From: Liberibacter brunswickensis
GTDB taxonomy: Bacteria; Pseudomonadota; Alphaproteobacteria; Rhizobiales; Rhizobiaceae
Length of the DNA stretch: 64,000 nucleotides
Direction of reading: 5' to 3'
Assembly: GCF_036858155.1 (NCBI RefSeq)
Contig: NZ_JAAEJX010000003.1
Coordinates: forward strand, 1 to 64,000
This document shows positions 56,056-64,000 of this stretch, piece after piece. Made by a program: the position numbers and the translations under genes. The notes below the pieces were generated by a model. That model saw only the letters and a list, made by a program, of their open reading frames with translations. It ran no database searches and was not told where the DNA came from. Position 1 is the first letter of the stretch. Each line of letters starts with the position of its first letter.

Positions 56056-56589
56056 TTATTTTTTTCTAAAGTTATCTAATGAAATAACTGAAGCAATATT
56101 GCTTTTATCTTGTTTTTTGTTTTTATCCTTATAACTATTTTTATTCGAAGAACAAGACTTATTATTAAAACTATCCGATGTTTTGATAATCTTGCATGTC
56201 TTTTTTTCTATATCTTCTTCGGTTTTATCAATATTAATATCAAATTCCAATTCAAAATTGACAGAAGGGTCATAAAATCCCTTGATAGAATTAAAAGGGA
56301 TAGATAGTCGTTCTGGTATATTAGAAAATGAAAGACCAATTTCAAAGTGATGATCAAAAACCTTTAGATCCCAAAATTGATTTTGAATAACTATAGTCAT
56401 CTTTTCAGGATAGCTTTTCCTAAGGTTTTGTGAGATACGGACTCCCCGAGCATTTGTCGCAAAAGTTATATAGAAATGATGTTCTCCTGGAAGAGATCCA
56501 ATAGATGCAGTTTCTGATAGTACATTTTTAACAAGACCACGCAGTGCTTCTTTAGCTAAAATATCATAACGAATATGATCATGGTTCAT
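56056..56589 (-). CDS. sspB: ClpXP adaptor SspB (alphaproteobacterial type)
   Basis: Delivers ssrA-tagged proteins to ClpXP. The preferred start is ATG 56589, giving MNHDHIRYDILAKEALRGLVKNVL, the usual N-terminus; an in-frame ATG 30 bases upstream is possible. GEHHFYITFATNARGVRISQNLRKSYPEKMTIVIQNQFWDLKVFDHHFEIGLSFSNIPERLSIPF is the tag-binding core. The C-terminal tail is long, acidic then lysine-rich, ending VISLDNFRKK, the ClpX-binding tail. The tmRNA gene ssrA lies just upstream on the same strand, a direct functional link. Confidence 0.9.
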   Translation of the reverse strand: MNHDHIRYDILAKEALRGLVKNVLSETASIGSLPGEHHFYITFATNARGVRISQNLRKSYPEKMTIVIQNQFWDLKVFDHHFEIGLSFSNIPERLSIPFNSIKGFYDPSVNFELEFDINIDKTEEDIEKKTCKIIKTSDSFNNKSCSSNKNSYKDKNKKQDKSNIASVISLDNFRKK

Positions 56590-56732
56590 AAAATTATCTA
56601 CCCATCTAATAAAATGCATTTCCAACTAGTTGAAGAAAAACAATGCAATTATATGTTTTTTTTCAACAAATACTTTTTTTTGTTTGATTGAAACTATAGC
56701 ATATTATAATCGAAAAAATAATAAAAACTACT

Positions 56733-57070
56733 TTCCTCAAGGAGGCTTCTGTTGCCAGGTGCCTCCAAAACCCCGCCTGACAGTAATCCCATCAGGAGTT
56801 AAAACGAAAAAATCACACTGACTAAGCGGCAGCGGAATTTATTCTTACTTTGTTGTCATTTGCAACTACATTTTTAGTCCGATGACGGTGGTACAATGCC
56901 GAACGAACATTCAACCTTTACGCTCTTGTCTATCCTATTTCGCCCCCTTAAACGTAATTATGACGTAACAATATCAAGAACACTATTGAGAAAAATGGTG
57001 GAGGCGCCGGGTACCGCCCCCGGGTCCAACAAGTTTATTGCGTTGACTATTTATCGTCATATCTATATCA
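56733..57070 (-). ncRNA. ssrA: tmRNA, circularly permuted two-piece type
   Basis: Read on the minus strand, the acceptor piece comes first and ends in encoded CCTCCACCA (CCA at 56998-56996). After a 48-base intervening segment the coding piece begins GGGGGCG at 56947. The two ends form a 7-bp acceptor stem with a G3-U70 pair, the alanine identity mark. The tag reading frame runs 56863-56822: GCA resume codon, then peptide ANDNKVRINSAAA and TAG. A GGAGGC/GCCTCC stem-loop closes the coding piece near 56741-56766. The two outer ends are estimated. The region is visibly GC-richer than its flanks. Confidence 0.93.
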
Positions 57071-57170
57071 AAAATACAGCGTTGTTATTATACATGTTTT
57101 TTGTTGATATTGGAAGAGCTTAATAAAGAGAAATAAATAATATTTTTATATAGAAAAATGGATTGGAAAA

Positions 57171-57968
57171 ATGCGCCAATATTTAAATCTTCTTCATCAT
57201 GTTATTACATCTGGTTCGGATCGTAGAGATCGTACAGGTGTTGGAACACGTAGTACTTTTGGTTATCAAATGCGTTTTGATTTATCTAAAGGATTCCCTT
57301 TATTAACAACAAAGAAAGTTCATTGGAAATCTATTGTTCATGAGCTTCTTTGGTTTTTAAAAGGAAGTAGTAATATATCTTATCTTCGCAAACATGGTGT
57401 AAGTATATGGGATGAATGGGCTGATGATAATGGTGATCTTGGTCCTGTATATGGAGTGCAATGGCGTTCCTGGCCCGATTACGATGGTAATAATACAATT
57501 GATCAAATTTCTTCAGTTATTAGTAGCTTGCGTAATGATCCATATTCTCGACGTCATATAGTATCATCTTGGAACGTTGCTTTGATAGATAAAATGGCAT
57601 TGCCACCTTGCCACTGTCTCTTTCAATTTTATGTTGATAATGGAAAATTATCATGTCAATTATATCAGCGTTCAGGAGATGTATTCCTTGGTATACCGTT
57701 TAATATTGCATCTTATTCTCTATTGACGATGATGTTAGCAAGTGTAATAGGATTTCAATATGGAGAATTTATTCACACTTTAGGTGATGTACATCTATAC
57801 AACAATCATTTTGAACAAGCTTACTTACAGCTTTCTAGATCTCCTAATAGTTTGCCTAAAGTTATTATTAATCCCAATGTTGTTGATTTATTATCTTTTA
57901 GTTATGAAGATTTCACTCTTAAATATTATAAACCACATCCTGCTATTCCCGCCAAGGTATCTGTATGA
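57171..57968 (+). CDS. thyA: Thymidylate synthase
   Basis: Makes dTMP from dUMP with methylene-tetrahydrofolate. The 265 residues match E. coli ThyA in length: MRQYLNLLHHVITSGSDRRDRTGVGTRSTFGYQMRFDL, the catalytic Cys in MALPPCHCLFQFYV (about residue 147), and RSGDVFLGIPFNIASYS. The stop overlaps the dihydrofolate reductase start by four bases. It starts the thyA-folA-hflK-hflC run. Confidence 0.96.
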   Translation: MRQYLNLLHHVITSGSDRRDRTGVGTRSTFGYQMRFDLSKGFPLLTTKKVHWKSIVHELLWFLKGSSNISYLRKHGVSIWDEWADDNGDLGPVYGVQWRSWPDYDGNNTIDQISSVISSLRNDPYSRRHIVSSWNVALIDKMALPPCHCLFQFYVDNGKLSCQLYQRSGDVFLGIPFNIASYSLLTMMLASVIGFQYGEFIHTLGDVHLYNNHFEQAYLQLSRSPNSLPKVIINPNVVDLLSFSYEDFTLKYYKPHPAIPAKVSV

Positions 57969-58504
57969 ATAATATGCAAGAAATAATTTTAATTTCTGCA
58001 ATTACGCGTAATAATGTTATTGGCAGTAATGGTAGAATGCCATGGCATCTTTCTTCTGATTTAAAACGTTTTAAAAATTTGACTATGGGAAGCAATATTA
58101 TAATGGGTTATAATACTTTCCAATCAATTGGTAAAGCTTTACCAGGCAGGACTAATATTGTCGTTACTCGTAATAATAAACATAATGTTAGTTTGATTCC
58201 AGGGATAATAACAGCATCTTCTATACCTCATGCGTTTGATATTGCTGCTACTAATAAAGTAGACAGTAAAAAATTATTTGTCATAGGAGGAGGGGGAATT
58301 TATGCACAGACGATTAGTTTGGCACACTCTTTATACATTACACATATAGATAAAGATATAGAAGGTGATGTTTTTTTCCCTTATATTGATCCTAGTATTT
58401 GGCAAAGAAAAGGAAAAGAAATCATTGTGTATCCAGGAAAAGGAGATGATTATCTAACTAGATTTATAATATACAATCGTGTCTTTTCAGAAAAATTTTT
58501 ATGA
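57965..58504 (+). CDS. folA: Dihydrofolate reductase
   Basis: Regenerates tetrahydrofolate consumed by thymidylate synthase. The 179 residues have ILISAITRNNVIGSNGRMPWHLSSDLKRFKNLT near residue 8, IIMGYNTFQSIGKALPGRTNIVVTRN near 45 and LFVIGGGGIYAQTI near 104. The ATG overlaps the thyA stop (ATGA), so the two-enzyme cycle is translationally coupled. The chain has a C-terminal extension relative to E. coli but is intact. Confidence 0.95.
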   Translation: MNNMQEIILISAITRNNVIGSNGRMPWHLSSDLKRFKNLTMGSNIIMGYNTFQSIGKALPGRTNIVVTRNNKHNVSLIPGIITASSIPHAFDIAATNKVDSKKLFVIGGGGIYAQTISLAHSLYITHIDKDIEGDVFFPYIDPSIWQRKGKEIIVYPGKGDDYLTRFIIYNRVFSEKFL

Positions 58505-58596
58505 TATTTTCATAAATAAATTGCAGTTGACATTATTAAATCATCTGTTTATACAGCAGATTCGTATTATGGATACTATTTTATTAAGAGATTTTG

Positions 58597-59667
58597 ATGT
58601 CGTACAATAAAGAAAATAATGATGGACCATGGCGTTCCAAAAATTTAAATAGTTCCAATAATAATGATGGTTTTCCTCCTTTCGATTTGGATTCAATTAT
58701 TCGTTATTTGAAGAAAAAATTAGATCTTATCCCTTATTTTAAAACCTATGGTCTTGTTTATCTAATATTGTTATTAATTATTTTGCTATGTGCTTTTCAA
58801 TCAGTATACATTGTTCATCCCGATGAAAGAGCAGTAGAACTGCGATTTGGTAAACCAAAGGATGAGATTCTTTTTCCTGGTTTACACGTAATGTTTTGGC
58901 CAATTGATCAAGTCGAAATTGTTAAAGTTATAGAACGTCAAAAAAAGATAGGTAAACCTTCTAGCTCTAATTATAGTAGTGGCTTAATTCTTACTGGAGA
59001 TCAAAATATTGTAAGTTTACAATTTTCTATTTTATATATGGTAAATGATCCTCGTTTATATCTATTAAGTTTAGAGAATCCCGAAGAAATTTTGAAACAG
59101 GTCTCTGAAAGTGCTATACGTGAAGTAGTAGGAAGAAGGTTTGCAGTAGATATTTTTCGATCTCATAGGCATCAGATATCTTTAGAAGTAAGAGAACTTA
59201 TTCAAAATACTATGGATTATTATAAATCTGGAATATTAATCAATACAATTTCAATTGAAGATGTTTCTCCTCCTCGTGAAGTAGCAGATGCTTTTGATGA
59301 GGTACAACGTGCGGAACAAGATGAGGATCGTTTTGTTGAAGAATCTAATAAATACTCTAATCGAGTATTAGGATCAGCTAGAGGTGAAGCTTCTCGTATT
59401 CGTGAGTCTTCTATTGCCTATAGAGATCGCATTGTTCAAGAAGCTAAGGGAGAAGCAGATCGTTTCTTGTCTATTTATGAACAGTATATAAATGCTCCTG
59501 CATTGCTTCGCAAAAGGATATATTTAGAAACTATGGAAGATATTTTAAAGAAAGGGAAAAAAATAATTATTGATAGAAAACAGGCTGTTGTTCCTTATTT
59601 ACCTATCAATGAAAATTTTTTTAATATTAAAAAAAAAGATAATTTAGGTGGTACAAATAATGAGTAA
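58597..59667 (+). CDS. hflK: HflK, FtsH regulator subunit
   Basis: With HflC it forms the large membrane cage around the FtsH protease. The start is ATG 58597 after AAGAG. A Gly/Asn-rich cytosolic N-terminus (NNDGPWRSKNLNSSNNNDGFPP) is followed by a membrane segment near residues 52-73 (LVYLILLLIILLCAFQSVYIV) and an SPFH/band 7 domain (HPDERAVELRFGKPKD, ASESAIREVVG-like, ISIEDVSPPREVADAFDEVQRAEQD). It overlaps hflC by eight bases. Confidence 0.93.
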   Translation: MSYNKENNDGPWRSKNLNSSNNNDGFPPFDLDSIIRYLKKKLDLIPYFKTYGLVYLILLLIILLCAFQSVYIVHPDERAVELRFGKPKDEILFPGLHVMFWPIDQVEIVKVIERQKKIGKPSSSNYSSGLILTGDQNIVSLQFSILYMVNDPRLYLLSLENPEEILKQVSESAIREVVGRRFAVDIFRSHRHQISLEVRELIQNTMDYYKSGILINTISIEDVSPPREVADAFDEVQRAEQDEDRFVEESNKYSNRVLGSARGEASRIRESSIAYRDRIVQEAKGEADRFLSIYEQYINAPALLRKRIYLETMEDILKKGKKIIIDRKQAVVPYLPINENFFNIKKKDNLGGTNNE

Positions 59668-60562
59668 TAGGTATTTTTATGGTTTTTTCATTTTTTTATC
59701 TATTATATCGGGAATTTTAGCGTCTTCTTTTTTTATAGTTGATGCTCGGCAACAAGCCGTTGTTACTAGATTTGGAAAGATCCATGCTGTTTATAAGGAT
59801 CCAGGACTTTATTTTAAGATGCCGTTTTCTTTTATGAATATTGATAGGGTTAGATATATTCAAAAACAAATGATGCGTTTAAATCTTTATAATATTAGAG
59901 TACAAGTATCCGATGGAAAATTCTATGAAGTCGATGCCATGATGACTAGTAGAATAGTTAACCCTGCTTTATTTTGTGAATCTGTTTCATGTGATCGTGT
60001 TGCTGCGGAATCGAGATTGCATACTCGTCTTGATGCATCTATTCGTCGTGTTTATGGATTACGTCGCTTTGATGATGCTCTATCTAAACAACGTTCAAAG
60101 ATGATGTTAGAGGTACGTGATGATTTACGTCACGATGCTGAAAAATTAGGTATTAATATAGAAGATGTACGTGTATTACGTACTGATTTAACACAAGAAG
60201 TATCTCAACAGACTTATGATAGAATGAAAGCAGAGAGATTAGCAGAAGCTGAATTTATACGTGCTAGAGGACGAGAAGAAGGACAAAAACGTATTTCTGT
60301 AGCTGATCGTAAAGCCGTTTATATTTTATCTGAAGCAAGACGTGATTCTGAAATAAATTATGGTAAAGGTGAGGCAGAAAGAGGGCGTATTCTTTCTGAA
60401 GTTTTTCAAAAAGATCCTGATTTTTTTGAATTTTATCGTTCTATGAAAGCATACACTGGTTCATTGGCTTCTCCAGATACCTTTTTTATTCTTTCTCCAG
60501 ATTCTGATTTTTTAAAATATTTTAATAGTTTTCAAGGAAGAAATACAAGTTATCAGAAATAA
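59660..60562 (+). CDS. hflC: HflC, FtsH regulator subunit
   Basis: Partner of HflK in the FtsH-regulating cage. ATG 59660 overlaps the hflK stop and has AGGTGG upstream. The N-terminal segment FFIFLSIISGILASSFFIVDARQQAVVTRFGKI gives a membrane anchor and the SPFH start; YGLRRFDDALSKQRSKMMLEVRDDL and LTQEVSQQTYDRMKAERLAEAEFIRARGREEGQ are the conserved helical part. It is intact. It converges with serB across about 100 bases; no degP-like gene follows, unlike many Rhizobiales. Confidence 0.93.
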   Translation: MSNRYFYGFFIFLSIISGILASSFFIVDARQQAVVTRFGKIHAVYKDPGLYFKMPFSFMNIDRVRYIQKQMMRLNLYNIRVQVSDGKFYEVDAMMTSRIVNPALFCESVSCDRVAAESRLHTRLDASIRRVYGLRRFDDALSKQRSKMMLEVRDDLRHDAEKLGINIEDVRVLRTDLTQEVSQQTYDRMKAERLAEAEFIRARGREEGQKRISVADRKAVYILSEARRDSEINYGKGEAERGRILSEVFQKDPDFFEFYRSMKAYTGSLASPDTFFILSPDSDFLKYFNSFQGRNTSYQK

Positions 60563-60669
60563 GATAAAAACTATTTTAATAAGAAATATATATTATAGTA
60601 ACATTACAGTATCTCACATAGTATAATAAATATAAAAAAATATCCTTATTTTATTTTAAAATTCAATTT

Positions 60670-61566
60670 TTATTTATTATAATTCACTATTTCTTCTTTT
60701 TTATATCCTTGAATATACAATATTGATTCAAGATCACTATGATCAATACGTATATTTACTTTTTTTGCCAGAGATGGTTTAGCATGGAAAGCAACTCCAT
60801 ATCCCGCTTTTTCAATAATATCAAGATCATTAATACCGTCTCCTACTACAATTGTATCTTCAACATTAATTTTAAGTTTTTGTATATTTTCTAATAGGAT
60901 CTTATATTTTGTCATGGAATCAATGATTGGTTCAGCAATTTCTCCTGTCAATATGTTATCCTTTACTATGAATCGATTGGCATAGTACTTATCAAAGCCA
61001 AGATGTTTTGCAATAATACTAGCAAATATTTTAGATCCACCTGTAACAAGTATGGTAAAACTTCCATTTTTTTTCATAGTATTTACTAATTCGTATCCTC
61101 CAGTACTATAAGTAATCTTATTTTCAATTATATGATCAATAATTTTTGTAGAAATTCCTTTGAGGAGGGATACACTTTCACGAAGTGAATCTTCAAAAGA
61201 AATATTCCCATTCATTGCACTATAAGTAATATGAGATATTTTTTCTTTTATTTCCATGGTATCTGCAAGTTCATCAATGCATTCTTGTTCTATCATAGTA
61301 GAATCCATATCAGCGACAAGAAGTCTTTTCCTTCTATTTTCATGATGATGTATAACAATATCAATAGGTTTATTTGCAATAATAGAAAGTATTTTTTTTT
61401 TGTAATAATCGGTATATTCTTCTGATTGAAGTATAATATCGCATGCAATAGAATGTGAAAGCCAGTAAAATACAGAAGAATTTACTACTTGCATTATCTG
61501 TTTCACAAGGGAATTATTAAGTATAGGATTAGAACGATGAGTGATAAGTGTAGCAATAAGAGCCAT
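60670..61566 (-). CDS. serB: Phosphoserine phosphatase
   Basis: Last step of serine synthesis. HAD motifs: LLVADMDSTMIEQECIDELAD (nucleophile Asp, near residue 84), TILVTGGSKIFASIIAKHLGFD near 174 and IVVGDGINDLDIIEKAGYGVAFHAKP near 242. The N-terminal 70 residues are the ACT-like part usual in rhizobia. The start codon (CAT at 61564-61566) lies in a CCATGG palindrome that also carries an ATG for the divergent miaA. Confidence 0.93.
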   Translation of the reverse strand: MALIATLITHRSNPILNNSLVKQIMQVVNSSVFYWLSHSIACDIILQSEEYTDYYKKKILSIIANKPIDIVIHHHENRRKRLLVADMDSTMIEQECIDELADTMEIKEKISHITYSAMNGNISFEDSLRESVSLLKGISTKIIDHIIENKITYSTGGYELVNTMKKNGSFTILVTGGSKIFASIIAKHLGFDKYYANRFIVKDNILTGEIAEPIIDSMTKYKILLENIQKLKINVEDTIVVGDGINDLDIIEKAGYGVAFHAKPSLAKKVNIRIDHSDLESILYIQGYKKEEIVNYNK

Positions 61567-61570
61567 GGTA

Positions 61571-62476
61571 ATGTTCCTTTCTACGAATACTAACGTTATT
61601 TTTATAGCTGGTCAAACAGCTAGTGGTAAATCGCTCTTTGCTTTAAATTTAGCACGCAAATTAAATGGTGCTATTATTAATGCTGATAGCATGCAAGTTT
61701 ATGATACACTTCACATTCTTACTTCTAGACCATCTGATCAAGAAATGAAATCGATTCCTCACTATCTTTATGGTCATGTTCCTGCTCAAGAAGTTTATTC
61801 TACTGGTAAATGGTTGAGCAGTGCTATCAAAACAATTGAAGAAGTAAAGAAAAATGGTTTTTTACCAATTATAATAGGAGGAACAGGTCTATATTTCCGA
61901 GCATTAATGGGTCAGATATCTGTTATTCCAGACATATCTACTAAAATAAGGGAAAATATACGTGAAAAACTAAAAAAACATGGTTCCCATGTTTTATATA
62001 ATGAATTACGTGATCTTGATTCTATTGCCGCTAAACAAATTCATCCTTCTGATGCTCAAAGGATTGCTCGTGCTCTTGAAGTTAAAGTATCTTCAGGAAG
62101 ATCTATTACAGAATTTTGGAAAAAACATTCAAATCCTGTTATTAACCTTGAAAAGGCACAAAAGATCATAATTATGCCAGAGATAAATGAGTTAAAAAAT
62201 AGAATTATTCTACGTTTTAAAAAAATGTTGGATTCAGGTGCTATAGATGAAGTACGTAATCTATTAAAAATGAATTTATCATTTGATTTACCAATAATGA
62301 AAGCAATAGGAGTACGTGATATTATTGCTTTATTAAATGGTGAAATTAATTATGACAGAACATTACAAAATGGTGTAATTGCGACCAATCAATATGCTAA
62401 AAGACAAAGAACATGGCTATCTAATCAATTTAAAGATGATTGGATCAGAATAACATCTGTAGATGATTTATTGTAG
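61571..62476 (+). CDS. miaA: tRNA dimethylallyltransferase
   Basis: Adds the isopentenyl group to A37 of tRNAs that read UNN codons, using DMAPP, a product of the mevalonate operon in this window. ATG 61571 is preferred since AAGAG ends eight bases before it; ATG 61565 is possible. VIFIAGQTASGKSLFALNLA is the P-loop, then INADSMQVYDTLHILTSRPS, IIGGTGLYFRAL and FPIMKAIGVRDI-like substrate motifs. The frame is intact and about 302 residues. It is divergent from serB with start codons four bases apart. Confidence 0.93.
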   Translation: MFLSTNTNVIFIAGQTASGKSLFALNLARKLNGAIINADSMQVYDTLHILTSRPSDQEMKSIPHYLYGHVPAQEVYSTGKWLSSAIKTIEEVKKNGFLPIIIGGTGLYFRALMGQISVIPDISTKIRENIREKLKKHGSHVLYNELRDLDSIAAKQIHPSDAQRIARALEVKVSSGRSITEFWKKHSNPVINLEKAQKIIIMPEINELKNRIILRFKKMLDSGAIDEVRNLLKMNLSFDLPIMKAIGVRDIIALLNGEINYDRTLQNGVIATNQYAKRQRTWLSNQFKDDWIRITSVDDLL

Positions 62477-62634
62477 ATATTGATTTATTAAAAACATTTA
62501 ATAATAAAAAAATTATTATCTTAATTTACGAATTATTTTATTAACTTTAAATTATATAAAAAGTAGAAAATTTCATAAAAAAATATAAAAGATCATGTAA
62601 TTTTTTTTGATGTTAAATTTTATTTGAACAGATT

Positions 62635-63270
62635 ATGTCTTTAAGAGATATAAAAACATTTAAAACATTCTTTGTAAATAAGTATTTAGATAAAAACAAT
62701 AATATATTTATTAAATTAAAATTTTTATTGATATTATCTTGTACAGCCTTATTTATCCCAAATGATTCTTTATCATATTATAAATAAAGGTTTATATCAT
62801 AAAGATAATTTACTTATGGATAAAGAAGAAGTAAGAACCTTAAGGCTTTATGTAGTGTATACGGGACATAAAGAAGTTGTTACATTTAAGCATGGTAACC
62901 AATATAACGAAGAAGGATTATCAAAATTAAATCTATTGTTGTATGATCGTCATTCTAAAAAATCTACTAATATGGATCCAAGATTATTCGATTTTTTATG
63001 GGAAATACAACAGCAATTTAGTGGATCAAAGTATATTTATATATTATCTGGATTTCGTACTGAAGAAACTAATAGAATGTTGAAAAAGCGTAATAATAAA
63101 GTAGCAATGAGAAGTCAACATGTTTTGGGAAAAGCAGTTGATTTTTATATTCCAGAAGTTTCTATAAAAAATTTATATAAGGTAGCCGTACGTCTTAAAA
63201 AAAAGGGGGGGTAGGTTATTATCCAAAATTTCTTCATATAGATGTTGGAGAAGTTCGTTTTTGGCTATGA
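62635..63270 (+). pseudogene. DUF882/YcbK-type peptidase-like protein, frameshifted
   Basis: A membrane-directed N-terminus starts at ATG 62635 and stops at 62785. The main part resumes in another frame (EEVRTLRLYVVYTGHKEVVTFKHG), with KMDPRLFDFLWEIQQQF-like sequence, YILSGFRTEETNRMLKK and SQHVLGKAVDFYIPEV, the metallopeptidase M15-like signature of DUF882 proteins. It breaks again at an A8G7 tract (63197-63211); the missing end GYYPKFLHIDVGEVRFWL is found in the next frame, stop 63268-63270. One extra base in the tract would restore this junction. The intact family is periplasmic and thought to trim peptidoglycan. Confidence 0.75.
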
Positions 63271-63298
63271 GATTATGAAAATCTCCCATAATAACTTT
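63269..63298 (+). terminator. Terminator-like hairpin after the DUF882 pseudogene
   Basis: GAGATT (63269-63274) and AATCTC (63280-63285) pair around ATGAA; a run of T follows from about 63295 after CCATAATAAC. A second perfect 8-bp hairpin, ATTAATCT/AGATTAAT, lies at 63319-63340. Termination is plausible but the T-run is displaced. Confidence 0.35.
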
Positions 63299-63488
63299 TT
63301 TATATCAAAATAATCCCAATTAATCTCTAATAAGATTAATATTATAACTTTTAATATCATTTAAGTTTATGATAAAAACTATATAAACTATAATATGATC
63401 ACATCATAATCTTTTTTATTTTCATAATTATTATGATTTTATTTAAGTTTACTATTAAAATCGATGTTCTGTATCATTCCATTTAATT

Positions 63489-64000
63489 TTATAATTGATA
63501 TGATAAACCAAATTTTAACATAGGATATGTAGATACTTCATATGTAGATACACCTATGATAGTTTGTGTTAATATTGGATAATTTTTTATTTTAAACCAT
63601 GATCCGAAACCTAAAATCGTATAAGGAACACCTTTCAAAGAATTAATACCTACATCTAAATGCATTAGTATAGGTTCAATAGATAAGTATTTTTCTTCGT
63701 ATATAGGAATATAAAAACTTGAAGAAATTCCAAATCTTATTAGAGGTGAAATTATAAACAGTAAATCTGCACCATATTCGGCAGATTTTTCAATTTTTTT
63801 TACATTAGAAAAGTGACTACTATACATAGACATCGATCTTCTTACACCTAATCCAAAAGATAAAAAATCTAATGATGATGTGTTCAGAGATATTATCATA
63901 GGAACTTTGCTTTCTCTATTTTTCTTTACTATAGGAAGAGGAAACATATTTCCTAAAATATTTTTTTTCGACGAATAATCCTCTGCAACAGAATAACCTG
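63489..64000 (-). CDS. Outer-membrane beta-barrel protein, partial
   Basis: The frame is open from the window edge (64000) down to TAA at 63489, so the true start lies outside. The edge sequence reads SVAEDYSSKKN, which could be just after a signal peptide cleavage site. Alternating strands follow (FLSFGLGVRRSMSMYSS, ADLLFIISPLIRFGISSSFYIPI, YTILGFGSWFKI) and the chain ends PMLKFGLSYQL. Strand pattern and ending suggest an outer-membrane barrel of about eight strands. PagL-like lipid A deacylase is a thought, but no catalytic His-Ser pair can be placed. Family unassigned. Confidence 0.55.
   Translation of the reverse strand, partial: GYSVAEDYSSKKNILGNMFPLPIVKKNRESKVPMIISLNTSSLDFLSFGLGVRRSMSMYSSHFSNVKKIEKSAEYGADLLFIISPLIRFGISSSFYIPIYEEKYLSIEPILMHLDVGINSLKGVPYTILGFGSWFKIKNYPILTQTIIGVSTYEVSTYPMLKFGLSYQL

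Noticed and set aside
56896..57123. A 75-residue plus-strand frame before thyA
   Set aside because: It is the antisense reading of the tmRNA acceptor and coding pieces.
1..64000. CRISPR arrays, insertion sequences, rRNA or tRNA genes
   Set aside because: No regularly spaced repeats, transposase motifs, conserved rRNA segments or tRNA cloverleaf sequences were recognised on either strand by eye.

Overview
The window looks like chromosomal DNA of a small-genome, very AT-rich alphaproteobacterium of the Rhizobiales. My best guess is a 'Candidatus Liberibacter' species; the species is not resolved. Three things support this. The housekeeping blocks are in rhizobial order (ruvX opposite gatC-gatA-gatB; rpoZ then acpS-lepB-rnc-era; thyA-folA-hflK-hflC with serB/miaA divergent). 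The tmRNA gene is of the circularly permuted, two-piece alphaproteobacterial type. The long AT-rich spacers and broken genes suit a host-restricted lifestyle. This assignment is from memory of gene families and gene order; no database was searched.

Layout. 1-13,262 is a decaying prophage morphogenesis module of a podovirus with an SU10-like capsid: small and large terminase, portal, scaffold, major capsid, head-tail adaptors, beta-propeller tail protein, GNAT-like protein, S74-chaperone virion protein, tail fibre and holin-like protein. Terminase, portal, the second adaptor and the S74 protein are broken, and the fibre is frameshifted near its end. Scaffold, capsid, first adaptor, propeller and GNAT frames are open. 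No integrase, replication gene, endolysin or attachment site is visible. 13.7-17.3 kb holds an outer-membrane barrel protein, pyrC, pyrE and a LysE-type exporter. 17.7-22.4 kb holds gatCAB (minus), ruvX and a small secreted protein.

23.2-29.5 kb (minus) is a complete, tightly overlapped mevalonate-pathway operon: HMG-CoA reductase, type 2 IPP isomerase, HMG-CoA synthase, phosphomevalonate kinase, mevalonate kinase and diphosphomevalonate decarboxylase. It should turn acetoacetyl-CoA plus acetyl-CoA into IPP and DMAPP. Most alphaproteobacteria use the MEP route instead, so acquisition by transfer is the natural explanation. A perfect 11-bp inverted repeat lies just upstream of its first gene.

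29.6-50.9 kb is housekeeping: a YdjM-like membrane protein, RNase P RNA, a TadG/VWA protein, RlpA, an NYN nuclease-like protein, RpoZ, AcpS, signal peptidase, RNase III, Era, GlmU, GlmS, DUF502, RecG, SdhE, Mfd, RecO, TyrS and a YdcF-like protein. 50.9-51.6 kb is an intergenic island with a foldable multi-hairpin element and two tiny lipoprotein genes. 51.9-64 kb has UvrD, a frameshifted OmpA-like lipoprotein, a short AsmA, SspB, the permuted ssrA directly upstream of sspB, ThyA/FolA, HflK/HflC, SerB, MiaA, a frameshifted DUF882 gene with an A8G7 tract, and an outer-membrane barrel gene cut by the window edge.

No rRNA, tRNA, CRISPR array or insertion sequence was recognised. The best candidates for new biology are the nested hairpin element with its tiny lipoproteins, the ssrA-sspB adjacency with an unusual tag peptide, the mevalonate operon leader repeat, and the selective survival of capsid genes in a packaging-dead prophage.
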